In this document: one piece after another, positions 23,090-31,075 of the stretch
Numbering within the stretch: position 1 is the stretch's first letter
Layout: every line of letters begins with the position of its first letter
DNA from: Calothrix anomala FACHB-343
GTDB lineage: Bacteria; Cyanobacteriota; Cyanobacteriia; Cyanobacteriales; Nostocaceae
Reading direction: 5' to 3'
Length of the DNA stretch: 64,000 bases
Assembly: GCF_014696435.1 (NCBI RefSeq)
Contig: NZ_JACJQG010000034.1
Location: forward strand, 27,430 to 91,429
Notes under the pieces: generated by a model
Seen by the model: the letters and a program-made list of their open reading frames with translations, nothing else
Databases searched by the model: none
Told to the model about the DNA's origin: nothing
Translations under genes and position numbers: made by a program

Positions 23090-26000
23090 ATGAAAAAGTT
23101 AGTGATCCTTCAATTTGATGGTGAGTTTTCTACAGGATATAAAGTAACTTTAGAAGTGGGCGAAGAGGGAAAACGTCCTGATTTGAGAATCAGAGGAGAA
23201 CTAGCATCTGCTCTTGATATTATTCAATGTTTTCAAAATTGGCGTGATGTTTACCGCAGTTTGGATGAACGAACTCGGATTAAAAAACGTGGCGCTAGGA
23301 ATGTAAATATTGATGATTTGAAACAAAAATGCGATGAGCGAACGCAAAATCTACTTAATTCTTTTAATTCATGGTTGGAATCACAATCTTTTAACCCGAT
23401 TATAAATTGCTTATCTCAACAAGATTGGGATAGGGGAGATGAAATCAGAGTAATTCTTAGTACAGATTGTCAAGAAATACGTAAACTTCCTTGGCATTTG
23501 TGGAACGGATTTGATGCTATACCTTATTTCCGAATTACACCTTTTGAAGTTGCTTTAAGTGCGCCGGATGCTGAACGCAAAGAACGACCATTTAGAGAAA
23601 AGATTAGGATTTTAATTATTCTGGGTGATAGTACAGGAATAAATGTTAAAGCAGATGAACAACTACTGCAACAATATTGTGGTGATGCAGAAATAGTCAC
23701 CCTTGTAGAACCATTGCGGCAGGAACTAAATAATTATTTACAAGATGAAATAGGTTGGGATATGTTGTTTTTCTCTGGGCATTCTCAAACTCAGGGGACA
23801 CAGGGGCGCATATTTCTCAATCATGATGATAGTTTAACGATGGCAGAATTGAGAGATACTTTGCTGCCAGCGATCGCCAAAAGATTGCAATTAGCAATTT
23901 TTAATTCTTGTGATGGTTTGGGAATCGCAAGAGAGTTAGAAAGTTTGCAGATTCCCCAAGTAATTGTCATGCGCGAACCTGTTCCCGATAAAGTTGCACA
24001 GGAGTTTTTAAAGTATTTTTTAGAGTCGTTTACAGGTGGTAGTTCCTTGTGTATTTCTGTGGGATATGCAAGACAACAATTACAGAGGCTTGAGTCACAA
24101 TTTCCCTGTGCCAGTTGGTTACCTGTAATTGTCCAAAATCAGTTAGAAGTGCCGCCAACATGGCAAAGTTTGGGCATTACTCGCAGCCCATATCGGGGTT
24201 TAATGGCGTTTCGGGAAGAAGATGCGGAAAATTTCTTTGGACGAGAAGCGTTTGTTGAGCAATTGGTAATTGATGTTACCAGTAAACCTTTGGTTGCAGT
24301 AATTGGTGCTTCTGGCAGTGGGAAATCTTCAGTGGTGTTTGCTGGGTTAATTCCCCAACTGCGGCAGCATAATATTGTAGGGGATAATGGTGGTTTGGAC
24401 TGCGATACGCGTAGCGTCATGCCTCCGGCTTATCGCTCTATGGGCAATTCCCTCCAAGAGCATCGCCAATGGCAAATTATTTCTTTTCGTCCGGGTAAGA
24501 ACCCTTTTGAGTCTTTGGCTATAGCCTTGGAAGAATTCAGGGGAATAGCGGCGGAATTTCTCACTTCGTCAGATGCTCAAATTTCACGACGTAGACAGGA
24601 ATTAGAGCTAGAAATTGACTTAAAACGCGATATTTCTGCGCTACAAAAAATTATCGCAGATATTCTTCACAGTCTATCCCCTACTCATCTTCTGCTAGTT
24701 ATTGACCAATTCGAGGAAGTTTACACCCTTTGCCCAAATGCTCAAGAGCGTCAAATTTTTATTGATAGCTTGCTGAATGCTGTTAATCATACCCCTTGGT
24801 TTACTTTGCTGATTACCTTAAGGGCAGATTTTTTAGGTAAAGCTATGTCTTACCAACCTTTGGGCAAGGCTTTACAAGATTATCCCCCTTCCTTACTTGC
24901 GCCGATGAGCCGTGAGGAATTAGAAGAAGCAATTATTCAACCTGGGTTGAGGTTTTCTGTGGAGTTGGAGGAGGGTTTGGTTAATAAGTTGATTGATGAT
25001 GTGGGTTCGGGGGAAGGTAGTTTACCGTTACAGCAGTTTGCTTTGACGCAATTGTGGGGAAAACAACGTCCGGGATTGTTGACGCATCAAGCTTATACAG
25101 AAATTGGTGGGGTGACGCAGGCTTTAGCAAATCATGCGGAGGCTGTTTATGCTGGGTTGAGTGAGTCGCAACAAAAAAGAGCGCAACGGGTGTTTATTCA
25201 GTTGGTGCAACCGGGGGAAGGTACTGAGGATACCCGCAGGTTGGCGACTCGTGATGAGGTGGGGGAAGATAATTGGGATTTAGTAACGCACTTGGCGGAT
25301 AAGCGATTAGTGGTAACAAACCGTAATGAGTTAGTTGAGGATACGGTGGAGATTGTGCATGAGGCGTTGATTAGAAATTGGGGACGCTTGCAACGATGGA
25401 TGGACGATAACCGGGAGTTTCGTACTTGGCAAGAACGATTGAAGGTAGCATTGCAGCAATGGGTGGATAGTAACAAAGATGATGGGGCTTTGTTACGGAG
25501 CGCACCCTTGGCTGTGGCGGAAGATTGGTTGCAGAAACGGGGAACGGAAGTTAGTAAGGCGCAGCAATGGTTTGTTGAGAAAAGTATGGCGTTGCGAGAA
25601 AGGGAGAGAAAGCAGAAGGAGAAACAGCGACGGTTTATTATTGGTGGGTTGGCTGCTGGCTTGGTTTTAGCGTTGAGTTTGGCAGGCTTTGCTGGGTTAC
25701 AATGGCGAGAAGCCCGAATTCAAGCGATAAAGGCTCAAAATTCCGAACTAGTTTCAGGTAGTTTATTTGCGGAAAAACTTTTAGCATCAAACAATGAACT
25801 TGAGGCATTGCTAGAAATTGTAAAAATAGCTAAAAAGCTTAAATATTCAAAAGTAGTTTCAGAAGATACAGCTAGAAGAATAATAAAAACGTTATTTCAA
25901 GTAGTTGACGGCGTAAGAGAACGTAACCGTTTACAGAGTGATAAGCTTTCTAGTTCTAGTGACGAGAATTATGTAATAAGTATTAGTAATGTAATTTTTA

Positions 26001-27172
26001 GTCCTGACGGCAATAATATAGCCTCTGCTGGTAATGATGGGACAATTAAACTTTGGGATAAAGATGGTAAACACCTACAGACAATTAAAGCTCATAGTAG
26101 TGTAATTCAAGACATTCATTTCGCTCATGATAGCAAAAGTTTAGTTTCTGCCAGCAATGATGGAACAATCAAATTTTGGATAAAAAAGGGTAAAAAACTG
26201 CAAGATTTTAAAACAATTAAAATCGATGTAAGTAAGTCGGAATATATGGATTTTAGTCCTAACGGTGAAAAATTAGCATCTGTTAACAACGAAGTAATTA
26301 AAATTTGGAGCAAAAATGGAAAACTCTTGCAAACAATCAAGAAACCGAGAATTGTAAAAGCTAGTATGTATGATTATGCAGCTAAACTAAGTACTCTCGC
26401 TAAAGAACAGGAAAAAACGTTATGGGGTATAAAAGGCAAAGAATATGCAAATTCACTTTCGACTCCTGAACTATTATATTCAGATTTAAGGAAACTTGGG
26501 TTTGTTAGTTTCAGCTATGACAGTAAAAAAATTGTTTCCGAAAATGATGACGGAACAATTACTATTTGGGATACAAATGGTAGAAAATTAAAAACATTTA
26601 AAAATAGAGAAAATGATGATGAAAGATTTATTTGGTTGGCTGCAGATGGTAGGAAATTTGGTAATATTTCAACTATCAAATTTAGCCCAGATGGTAAAAT
26701 ACTTGCTTCTGCTGGCAGTGATGGAATAATTAAACTTTATAACAATCAAGGTGAGGAAGTTTTAACACTTAAAGATCGCAGTGGTGCAGTTAGAAACATT
26801 AGTTTTAGCCCAGATGGTAAAATACTTGCTTCTGCTGGCAATGATGGAATAATTAAACTTTATAACAATCAAGGTAAGGAAGTTTTAACACTTAAAGATC
26901 GCAGTGGTGCAGTTAGAAACATTAGTTTTAGCCCAGATGGTAAAATACTTGCTTCTGCTGGCAGTGATGGAATAATTAAACTGTGGAGTTTAGTAGGTAT
27001 TGATGAAAGTATCACATTAAGAATAGAGGATATAGAAGATACAGATATCAGTGATAATTACCCTGTTGATTTACTAAAAAAAGGTTGCGATCATCTACAT
27101 AACTATCTCAAAAATAACCCCAATGTTAACCCAGAAGATAAGCACTTATGTGATGATATCCTAACTCAATAA
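23090..27172 (+). CDS. CHAT protease - STAND NTPase - WD40 protein (1)
   Basis: 1360 residues. An N-terminal region of about 110 residues (KLVILQFDGEFSTGYKVTLEVG) is followed by a CHAT caspase-like protease (about 130-360) with catalytic His231 (FFSGHS) and Cys274 (NSCDGLG). The STAND NTPase starts at YRGLMAFREEDAENFFGRE, with Walker A GASGSGKS (406-413) and Walker B LLLVIDQFEE. One membrane helix sits near 847-872. Then come about seven WD40-type repeats, the last three nearly identical (FSPDGKILASAGSDGIIKL), and a conserved tail LLKKGCDHLHNYLKNNP. In the known class, the STAND module senses and oligomerises and the protease is the effector. A repeat-derived insertion lies in the NTPase (see repeat entry). 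It has a paralogue at 31076. Confidence 0.9.
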   Translation: MKKLVILQFDGEFSTGYKVTLEVGEEGKRPDLRIRGELASALDIIQCFQNWRDVYRSLDERTRIKKRGARNVNIDDLKQKCDERTQNLLNSFNSWLESQSFNPIINCLSQQDWDRGDEIRVILSTDCQEIRKLPWHLWNGFDAIPYFRITPFEVALSAPDAERKERPFREKIRILIILGDSTGINVKADEQLLQQYCGDAEIVTLVEPLRQELNNYLQDEIGWDMLFFSGHSQTQGTQGRIFLNHDDSLTMAELRDTLLPAIAKRLQLAIFNSCDGLGIARELESLQIPQVIVMREPVPDKVAQEFLKYFLESFTGGSSLCISVGYARQQLQRLESQFPCASWLPVIVQNQLEVPPTWQSLGITRSPYRGLMAFREEDAENFFGREAFVEQLVIDVTSKPLVAVIGASGSGKSSVVFAGLIPQLRQHNIVGDNGGLDCDTRSVMPPAYRSMGNSLQEHRQWQIISFRPGKNPFESLAIALEEFRGIAAEFLTSSDAQISRRRQELELEIDLKRDISALQKIIADILHSLSPTHLLLVIDQFEEVYTLCPNAQERQIFIDSLLNAVNHTPWFTLLITLRADFLGKAMSYQPLGKALQDYPPSLLAPMSREELEEAIIQPGLRFSVELEEGLVNKLIDDVGSGEGSLPLQQFALTQLWGKQRPGLLTHQAYTEIGGVTQALANHAEAVYAGLSESQQKRAQRVFIQLVQPGEGTEDTRRLATRDEVGEDNWDLVTHLADKRLVVTNRNELVEDTVEIVHEALIRNWGRLQRWMDDNREFRTWQERLKVALQQWVDSNKDDGALLRSAPLAVAEDWLQKRGTEVSKAQQWFVEKSMALRERERKQKEKQRRFIIGGLAAGLVLALSLAGFAGLQWREARIQAIKAQNSELVSGSLFAEKLLASNNELEALLEIVKIAKKLKYSKVVSEDTARRIIKTLFQVVDGVRERNRLQSDKLSSSSDENYVISISNVIFSPDGNNIASAGNDGTIKLWDKDGKHLQTIKAHSSVIQDIHFAHDSKSLVSASNDGTIKFWIKKGKKLQDFKTIKIDVSKSEYMDFSPNGEKLASVNNEVIKIWSKNGKLLQTIKKPRIVKASMYDYAAKLSTLAKEQEKTLWGIKGKEYANSLSTPELLYSDLRKLGFVSFSYDSKKIVSENDDGTITIWDTNGRKLKTFKNRENDDERFIWLAADGRKFGNISTIKFSPDGKILASAGSDGIIKLYNNQGEEVLTLKDRSGAVRNISFSPDGKILASAGNDGIIKLYNNQGKEVLTLKDRSGAVRNISFSPDGKILASAGSDGIIKLWSLVGIDESITLRIEDIEDTDISDNYPVDLLKKGCDHLHNYLKNNPNVNPEDKHLCDDILTQ
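24396..24445 (+). repeat. Interspersed repeat inserted in frame in the STAND gene
   Basis: The section translating DCDTRSVMPPAYRSMG breaks the alignment with the paralogue, which goes directly from IPQLR to a Trp-Ile/Leu-LSFRPGKNPF strand. Its DNA (GATACGCGTAGCGTCATGCC and following) has the look of a dispersed Nostocales repeat. The insert keeps the frame and lies just after Walker A. Confidence 0.55.
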
Positions 27173-27339
27173 AAAGTGCGATCGCTGTACGGTACGGGTT
27201 GAATTAAAAACGCGATCGCTTAGACTGCTATAGCTTTAACAGAGTTTAGAAGCTTTTCAAACTGTGTCATAATTATTAATCGCAATTGATTATAATATAA
27301 GCTGTAGATATTTTTTATTGACGAAAAATATACATAATT

Positions 27340-27645
27340 ATGCAGTACCAAATTTTTATCCAAAGTCAAAAAGATAACTTTATTGCATCAGTGGTTGGAT
27401 TGCCAAATGTAATAGTAGAAGCGAATACAGAAGAAGAAGCAATTTCCAAGGCGAAATCTGCGTTACAAGCGCAATTAGCGACAGGTAAGTTTGTAACCAT
27501 TGAAGTTAACCCACAAGAAATTTCTCATCAAGAAACAACTCAGATGAAGTATGCAGGAATATTTGCAGACGACCCAACATTTGACGATTTTATGGATAAA
27601 CTAGCTGCTATTCGCAAAGAATCAAATGCAACGATAGATGAGTAA
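27340..27645 (+). CDS. Antitoxin-like protein (HicB-like N-terminus, VapB-like C-terminus)
   Basis: 101 residues. Residues 1-55 (YQIFIQSQKDNFIASVVGLPNVIVEANTEEEAISKAKSAL) have the strand-helix pattern of HicB-like antitoxins. The C-terminus, YAGIFADDPTFDDFMDKLAAIRKES, is the toxin-binding helix seen in antitoxins paired with PIN toxins. The stop overlaps the next start by one base (TAATG), the usual coupling. The partner toxin is truncated. Confidence 0.8.
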   Translation: MQYQIFIQSQKDNFIASVVGLPNVIVEANTEEEAISKAKSALQAQLATGKFVTIEVNPQEISHQETTQMKYAGIFADDPTFDDFMDKLAAIRKESNATIDE

Positions 27646-27926
27646 TGACGATTTATATTTTAGATACAGACCACTTGAGTCTTTATGGAAGAAATCACCC
27701 CATTCTAATTCCAAAGCTATTAGCAGCTAAAATACAACTAACAACAACTGCGATTAATGTTGAAGAACAATTAAGAGGTCGTTTGGCTCAAGTTGCTGAA
27801 GCAAAAGAGGGAGTTGTACAGTCAAATGCTTATCAGCGATTAGTGGAAACAGTCATGTTAGCTCAACGAAGCGATCGCTATGGCATAATATCATCAAGTT
27901 TAAGCTCTAAATTTGGCAATAAATAA
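27645..27926 (+). pseudogene. Truncated VapC-type PIN toxin
   Basis: 93 residues. IYILDTDHLSLYGRNHPILIPKL and TTAINVEEQLRGRLAQVAEAK match the first half of PIN-domain toxins (first catalytic Asp in LDTDH, Glu in EEQLRGR). Normal members have about 140 residues, with further acidic residues in DxxIAAIAL and TRNxxDF. These are absent: the frame ends in ISSSLSSKFGNK, overlapping the 3' end of the convergent Uma2 gene. It is probably a deletion remnant and an inactive ribonuclease. Confidence 0.75.
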
Positions 27927-28480
27927 GAATTAATAGCATCACCCAAGCGATATTGTTGCTGCTCATATACCCCATTAACTAATTGACAGACTGTAAAAGT
28001 AGGCTGTTTAGGATTTCCGATAAATTGCAAACCACCTAACCCACGAAAATCTATAATCCAATATTCTGGTATTTCTAGAAAAGCATATTCTTCCACTTTT
28101 CTTGCATAATCATCTTGCCAATTGCTACTTACCACCTCGGCAACCAATTTAATCGTATTACCAATACAAATAATAGGCTCTTTTTGCCAAAGTGGTTCTT
28201 GATTAAGTTTGATTTTATCTAAAACAATTACATCTGGACGTAATGCTGTCGCTTCTGCTGCTGGTGGTTTAATCAAACAAGTTTTGGGAATCAACCAGTT
28301 ACAATTAGAACGAAGAATTTCAGCATAAATTCTGCCAGCAATGTTTCCTGAAACCTCTTCATGTGGGCCAGTTGGTTCCATGTCGCGTAATTCTCCGTCA
28401 ATAAGTTCGTAACGGGGATTATCCCCATATTCAGCGATAAATTGCTCGAAAGTTAGAAGTTTGGGTGGGGTGTAGGTCAT
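27878..28480 (-). CDS. Uma2-family (DUF820) putative endonuclease
   Basis: 200 residues. The family order is clear: LTFEQFIAEYGDNPRYELIDGELRDMEP, then ALRPDVIVLD (catalytic Asp of the PD-(D/E)xK fold), LVAEVVSSNWQDDYARKVEEYAFLEIPEYWIIDF (E...K motif) and a C-terminal PNLELKLDDI. Uma2 proteins are abundant in cyanobacteria and of poorly known role. Its 3' end overlaps the truncated PIN gene by 49 nt, so the deletion that broke the toxin probably joined the two. Confidence 0.85.
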   Translation of the reverse strand: MTYTPPKLLTFEQFIAEYGDNPRYELIDGELRDMEPTGPHEEVSGNIAGRIYAEILRSNCNWLIPKTCLIKPPAAEATALRPDVIVLDKIKLNQEPLWQKEPIICIGNTIKLVAEVVSSNWQDDYARKVEEYAFLEIPEYWIIDFRGLGGLQFIGNPKQPTFTVCQLVNGVYEQQQYRLGDAINSYLLPNLELKLDDIMP

Positions 28481-28715
28481 AGCTGATATTGTGGCAGGAG
28501 ATGATTTTATTTTAGCGAAGCGATATTAACTATAATTTTCTACAGCCATTGACTAATAACCTCCTGCTCTACATCGTATCGTTTGGAGATGTATTGCGAA
28601 CTGACAAGTCAGCACTTGCGCGATTCTCGTTCCGAGAGGCTTCACCAACGCTCCTACTTCTGTTGCTTCTGTAACCTCATACTACAGAAATAATTTTCAA
28701 ATATTTTCCCAAAAA

Positions 28716-28743
28716 CTGCGTAAAAGCTTCCCATCTCCTTCGT
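28716..28743 (+). promoter_or_regulatory. Shared bipartite promoter motif, copy 2 (before sigma factor)
   Basis: CTGCGTAA (28716-28723), 15 nt, TTCGT (28739-28743), then AAGGG at 28746. This fits an ECF-like -35/-10 pair (ECF -10 elements typically contain CGT). It precedes the sigma-like gene by about 220 nt, consistent with autoregulation. Confidence 0.55.
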
Positions 28744-28967
28744 AGAAGGGTTTAAAGAGGTTGGGGAGGAATTACCATGCATCGATAAAAGTCGAATATA
28801 TTCCCGCGAAAAGCTGGCTACCTGGGATATTTTACCGCGTGGTGTTGCGTTGCTCGCGTCGAAGGTGCAAATTTCCCAAAGCTCAAACAACCATTTACCC
28901 TACAGTATTTTATGTATCTATGATGACAACAAAATACCAAGCATTCGAGGTGCAGCAGGAGATTTCG

Positions 28968-29675
28968 ATGGATGATGATTTAGATTTACAGTTGCGTCAG
29001 CTAGTTTACGCAGCACAAAACCATCCCCAAAAAAGTGCAGAACGAAGGAAAGTTCTCAATAAATTAATTGCCAAAATTCAAAGTTCTGGGAAGTTAAAAA
29101 AGTTTTCCAAATATCGACATTTACCTAATTTTGAAGATATGTATAGCGAAGCAGCAGCAAATACTTATCTAGAGATTTGCAAGAAAATTGAAGATTATCA
29201 TCCAGAACATCCCGTTATGGCTTGGGTAAATAAAGTATTTGATTGGCGATTTCATGATGTTTTAAATAAACATAAAACCCAAAACTCAAAAATATTATCC
29301 CTTGATGAATTAGATGATTGTAAAAATAACTCGGATAAACCTATTAGTAAAGAATTATCCAGAGCGGATAAAAAAATATTTGAACTTGCCAACGAACGCA
29401 AAGATAAAAATATTCCGATTAATGGTGATGAAATTGAAGTTTCAGCAGTCAAAGACTTCGTAAGAAATGACCCAGAGAAGATTTTGCAGAATTATTATAT
29501 TGGCGAAGATAAAAACGCTAATTTACAGAAAGTGATATTGATGCGCTTTGATGAAAAAAGTTGGGAAGAGATATCAAAACAATTAGGTCATCCAATTCCC
29601 AGGCTTTCCGAACTATATCAACGCAGTGCTAAAAAGCGTAATATTCTCGATTATTTTCGTAGATATTTACAGTAA
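28968..29675 (+). CDS. ECF-like sigma factor
   Basis: ATG at 28968 has AGGAG at 6 nt spacing. Longer frames (28761, 28920) are rejected because cyanobacterial relatives begin with xDDLDLxLRQLVxxA. The 235-residue protein has a sigma region 2-like part (RHLPNFEDMYSEAAANTYLEICKKI; MAWVNKVFDWRFHDVLNK), a linker, and a region 4-like C-terminus (LRFDEKSWEEISKQLGHPIPRLSELYQRS) with a helix-turn-helix. Such sigma genes precede DUF1822 and CHAT/STAND genes in Nostocales, as here. A motif like those of four neighbouring genes lies in its promoter. Confidence 0.75.
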   Translation: MDDDLDLQLRQLVYAAQNHPQKSAERRKVLNKLIAKIQSSGKLKKFSKYRHLPNFEDMYSEAAANTYLEICKKIEDYHPEHPVMAWVNKVFDWRFHDVLNKHKTQNSKILSLDELDDCKNNSDKPISKELSRADKKIFELANERKDKNIPINGDEIEVSAVKDFVRNDPEKILQNYYIGEDKNANLQKVILMRFDEKSWEEISKQLGHPIPRLSELYQRSAKKRNILDYFRRYLQ

Positions 29676-29742
29676 TTCACTAATTAATTGAATTTACTAC
29701 TAACAAAAAATCACACTTGCACAACCATATTCAATCAAAATC

Positions 29743-30681
29743 ATGAACACTAAGCACGAACAAACATCTTTTACAATTCCTCTGAGTATAGAAGCTCATG
29801 AAAAGGCGAATCAAAGAAAACAAGGAATATCAAATACTGAGGATGGGAAAAAAATATATCTCAATACTTTAGCTGTGTATGCGGTCAATTATTATCTTGA
29901 TTGTATGGGGTTTGAAACTAAGGGTTCAAATGCAGATAATAGTAATCCGTGGATGCTAAGTTTAATTGATTTAGCTGATTTGGAAGTAAAGAATGTTGGT
30001 AAAATCGAATGTCGTCCGGTGTTATCAGATGCGGAATATTTGGAAATTCCCACCGAGGTAAGAGCAGATAGAGTTGCATATATCGCAGTGCAGTTTAATC
30101 AGTCTTTGAGAGAAGCCAAAATTTTAGGGTTTACTACTCAACAACTAGCAAGGATACATTTAAGTCAATTACAACCTGTTGATGATTTACTCGATTATTT
30201 AACTGCAAAAGAAGCAACTGCAAAAGTCAATATTCGCGAATGGATGAAAGGAGTATTTACAGAAGGTTGGTTAAATGTGGAAGAAATCTTTAACCCACGA
30301 GAACTGAGTTTTAGATTCGCTAGAAATTTTAGTGTAACGAGGTGCAAAAAAGTTGATATTGGTTTGCAGTTAAATGGCGAGTCTGTGGTTTTGCTTGTCA
30401 AGTTAAATCCCAAAAATCAAGAGATAATTGATGGGGAAAATCAAAATCAGGGCGAAATAGATATTATTGTACAAGTTCATCCTGATCGAGAGAAAAGTGT
30501 TGCTTTACCGACCGGATTAAAATTGGTTGTTAATGATGAAAATGGTAAAGAAGTAGATGCTGTTACTTCTCGACAGCATGATGATTGGGTGGAGATTACA
30601 TTAAGTGCAGAATTAAATGAGGAATTTGGTGTTGACATAATTTTAGGTGAGTCGAAAGTAACCCAGGAATTTGTTGTATGA
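29743..30681 (+). CDS. DUF1822 family protein
   Basis: 312 residues. The start (TSFTIPLSIEAHEKANQRKQG) and YLNTLAVYAVNYYLDCMGFET, followed by CRPVLSDAEYLEIPTEVRADRVAYIAVQF, are the standard DUF1822 pattern. The C-terminal half is a beta-rich region (VALQLN-type, IDIIVQVHPDREKSVALPTGLKLVVNDENG). The family accompanies sigma-like factors and large NTPases in cyanobacteria. A role as anti-sigma or sensor is possible but not shown. It is 67 nt after the sigma gene, same strand, likely one transcript. Confidence 0.85.
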   Translation: MNTKHEQTSFTIPLSIEAHEKANQRKQGISNTEDGKKIYLNTLAVYAVNYYLDCMGFETKGSNADNSNPWMLSLIDLADLEVKNVGKIECRPVLSDAEYLEIPTEVRADRVAYIAVQFNQSLREAKILGFTTQQLARIHLSQLQPVDDLLDYLTAKEATAKVNIREWMKGVFTEGWLNVEEIFNPRELSFRFARNFSVTRCKKVDIGLQLNGESVVLLVKLNPKNQEIIDGENQNQGEIDIIVQVHPDREKSVALPTGLKLVVNDENGKEVDAVTSRQHDDWVEITLSAELNEEFGVDIILGESKVTQEFVV

Positions 30682-30825
30682 TAATTAAAAATTTCTATCA
30701 ATTTCTGGTTTCTATCCTCTGTATGGGAACATCATAAAACAGGCTTTGCATCGTAAATTGTTTTTTAAAGTAGTGGGAGCATCTTGCTCCCTATTGGTAG
30801 TAGTGGGAATCCTTTCTATTGATAA

Positions 30826-30966
30826 TACAATAGAGTTCAGTTAAGGATAATTGTAGGTTGGGTAGAGCGTAAGCGAAACCCAACAAAGCCGCCTTGGTGT
30901 TGGGTTTCGTTCCTCAACCCAACCTACGCCTATTAAGGTTTTTAACGCTAACTGAACCGTATTGAT
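30826..30966. mobile_element. MITE-like element with 18-bp imperfect inverted ends
   Basis: The ends 30826-30843 and 30949-30966 are inverted repeats matching at 14 of 18 positions (core GTTCAGTTA/TAACTGAAC). Inside, GTAGGTTGGGT (30853-30863) pairs with ACCCAACCTAC (30917-30927), and GAAACCCAAC with GTTGGGTTTC. It has no coding capacity. It lies between the DUF1822 and CHAT-STAND 2 genes and may separate their expression. Confidence 0.6.
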
Positions 30967-31075
30967 TGATAATAGCAGGAATCCTCTTTATTGGTATTAG
31001 CGGGCAAGATGCCCGCACTATTACAGATTGTAGTATAAATGATATTTAAAGCAAATGTATTAGGTTATATCACCT

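Noticed and set aside
26690-27000. Near-identical DNA repeats in CHAT-STAND 1
   Set aside because: They are WD40 repeats of the coding sequence and need no separate explanation.
28761-28967. N-terminal extension of the sigma factor to 28761
   Set aside because: The extra residues do not fit the family; ATG at 28968 has a strong AGGAG.
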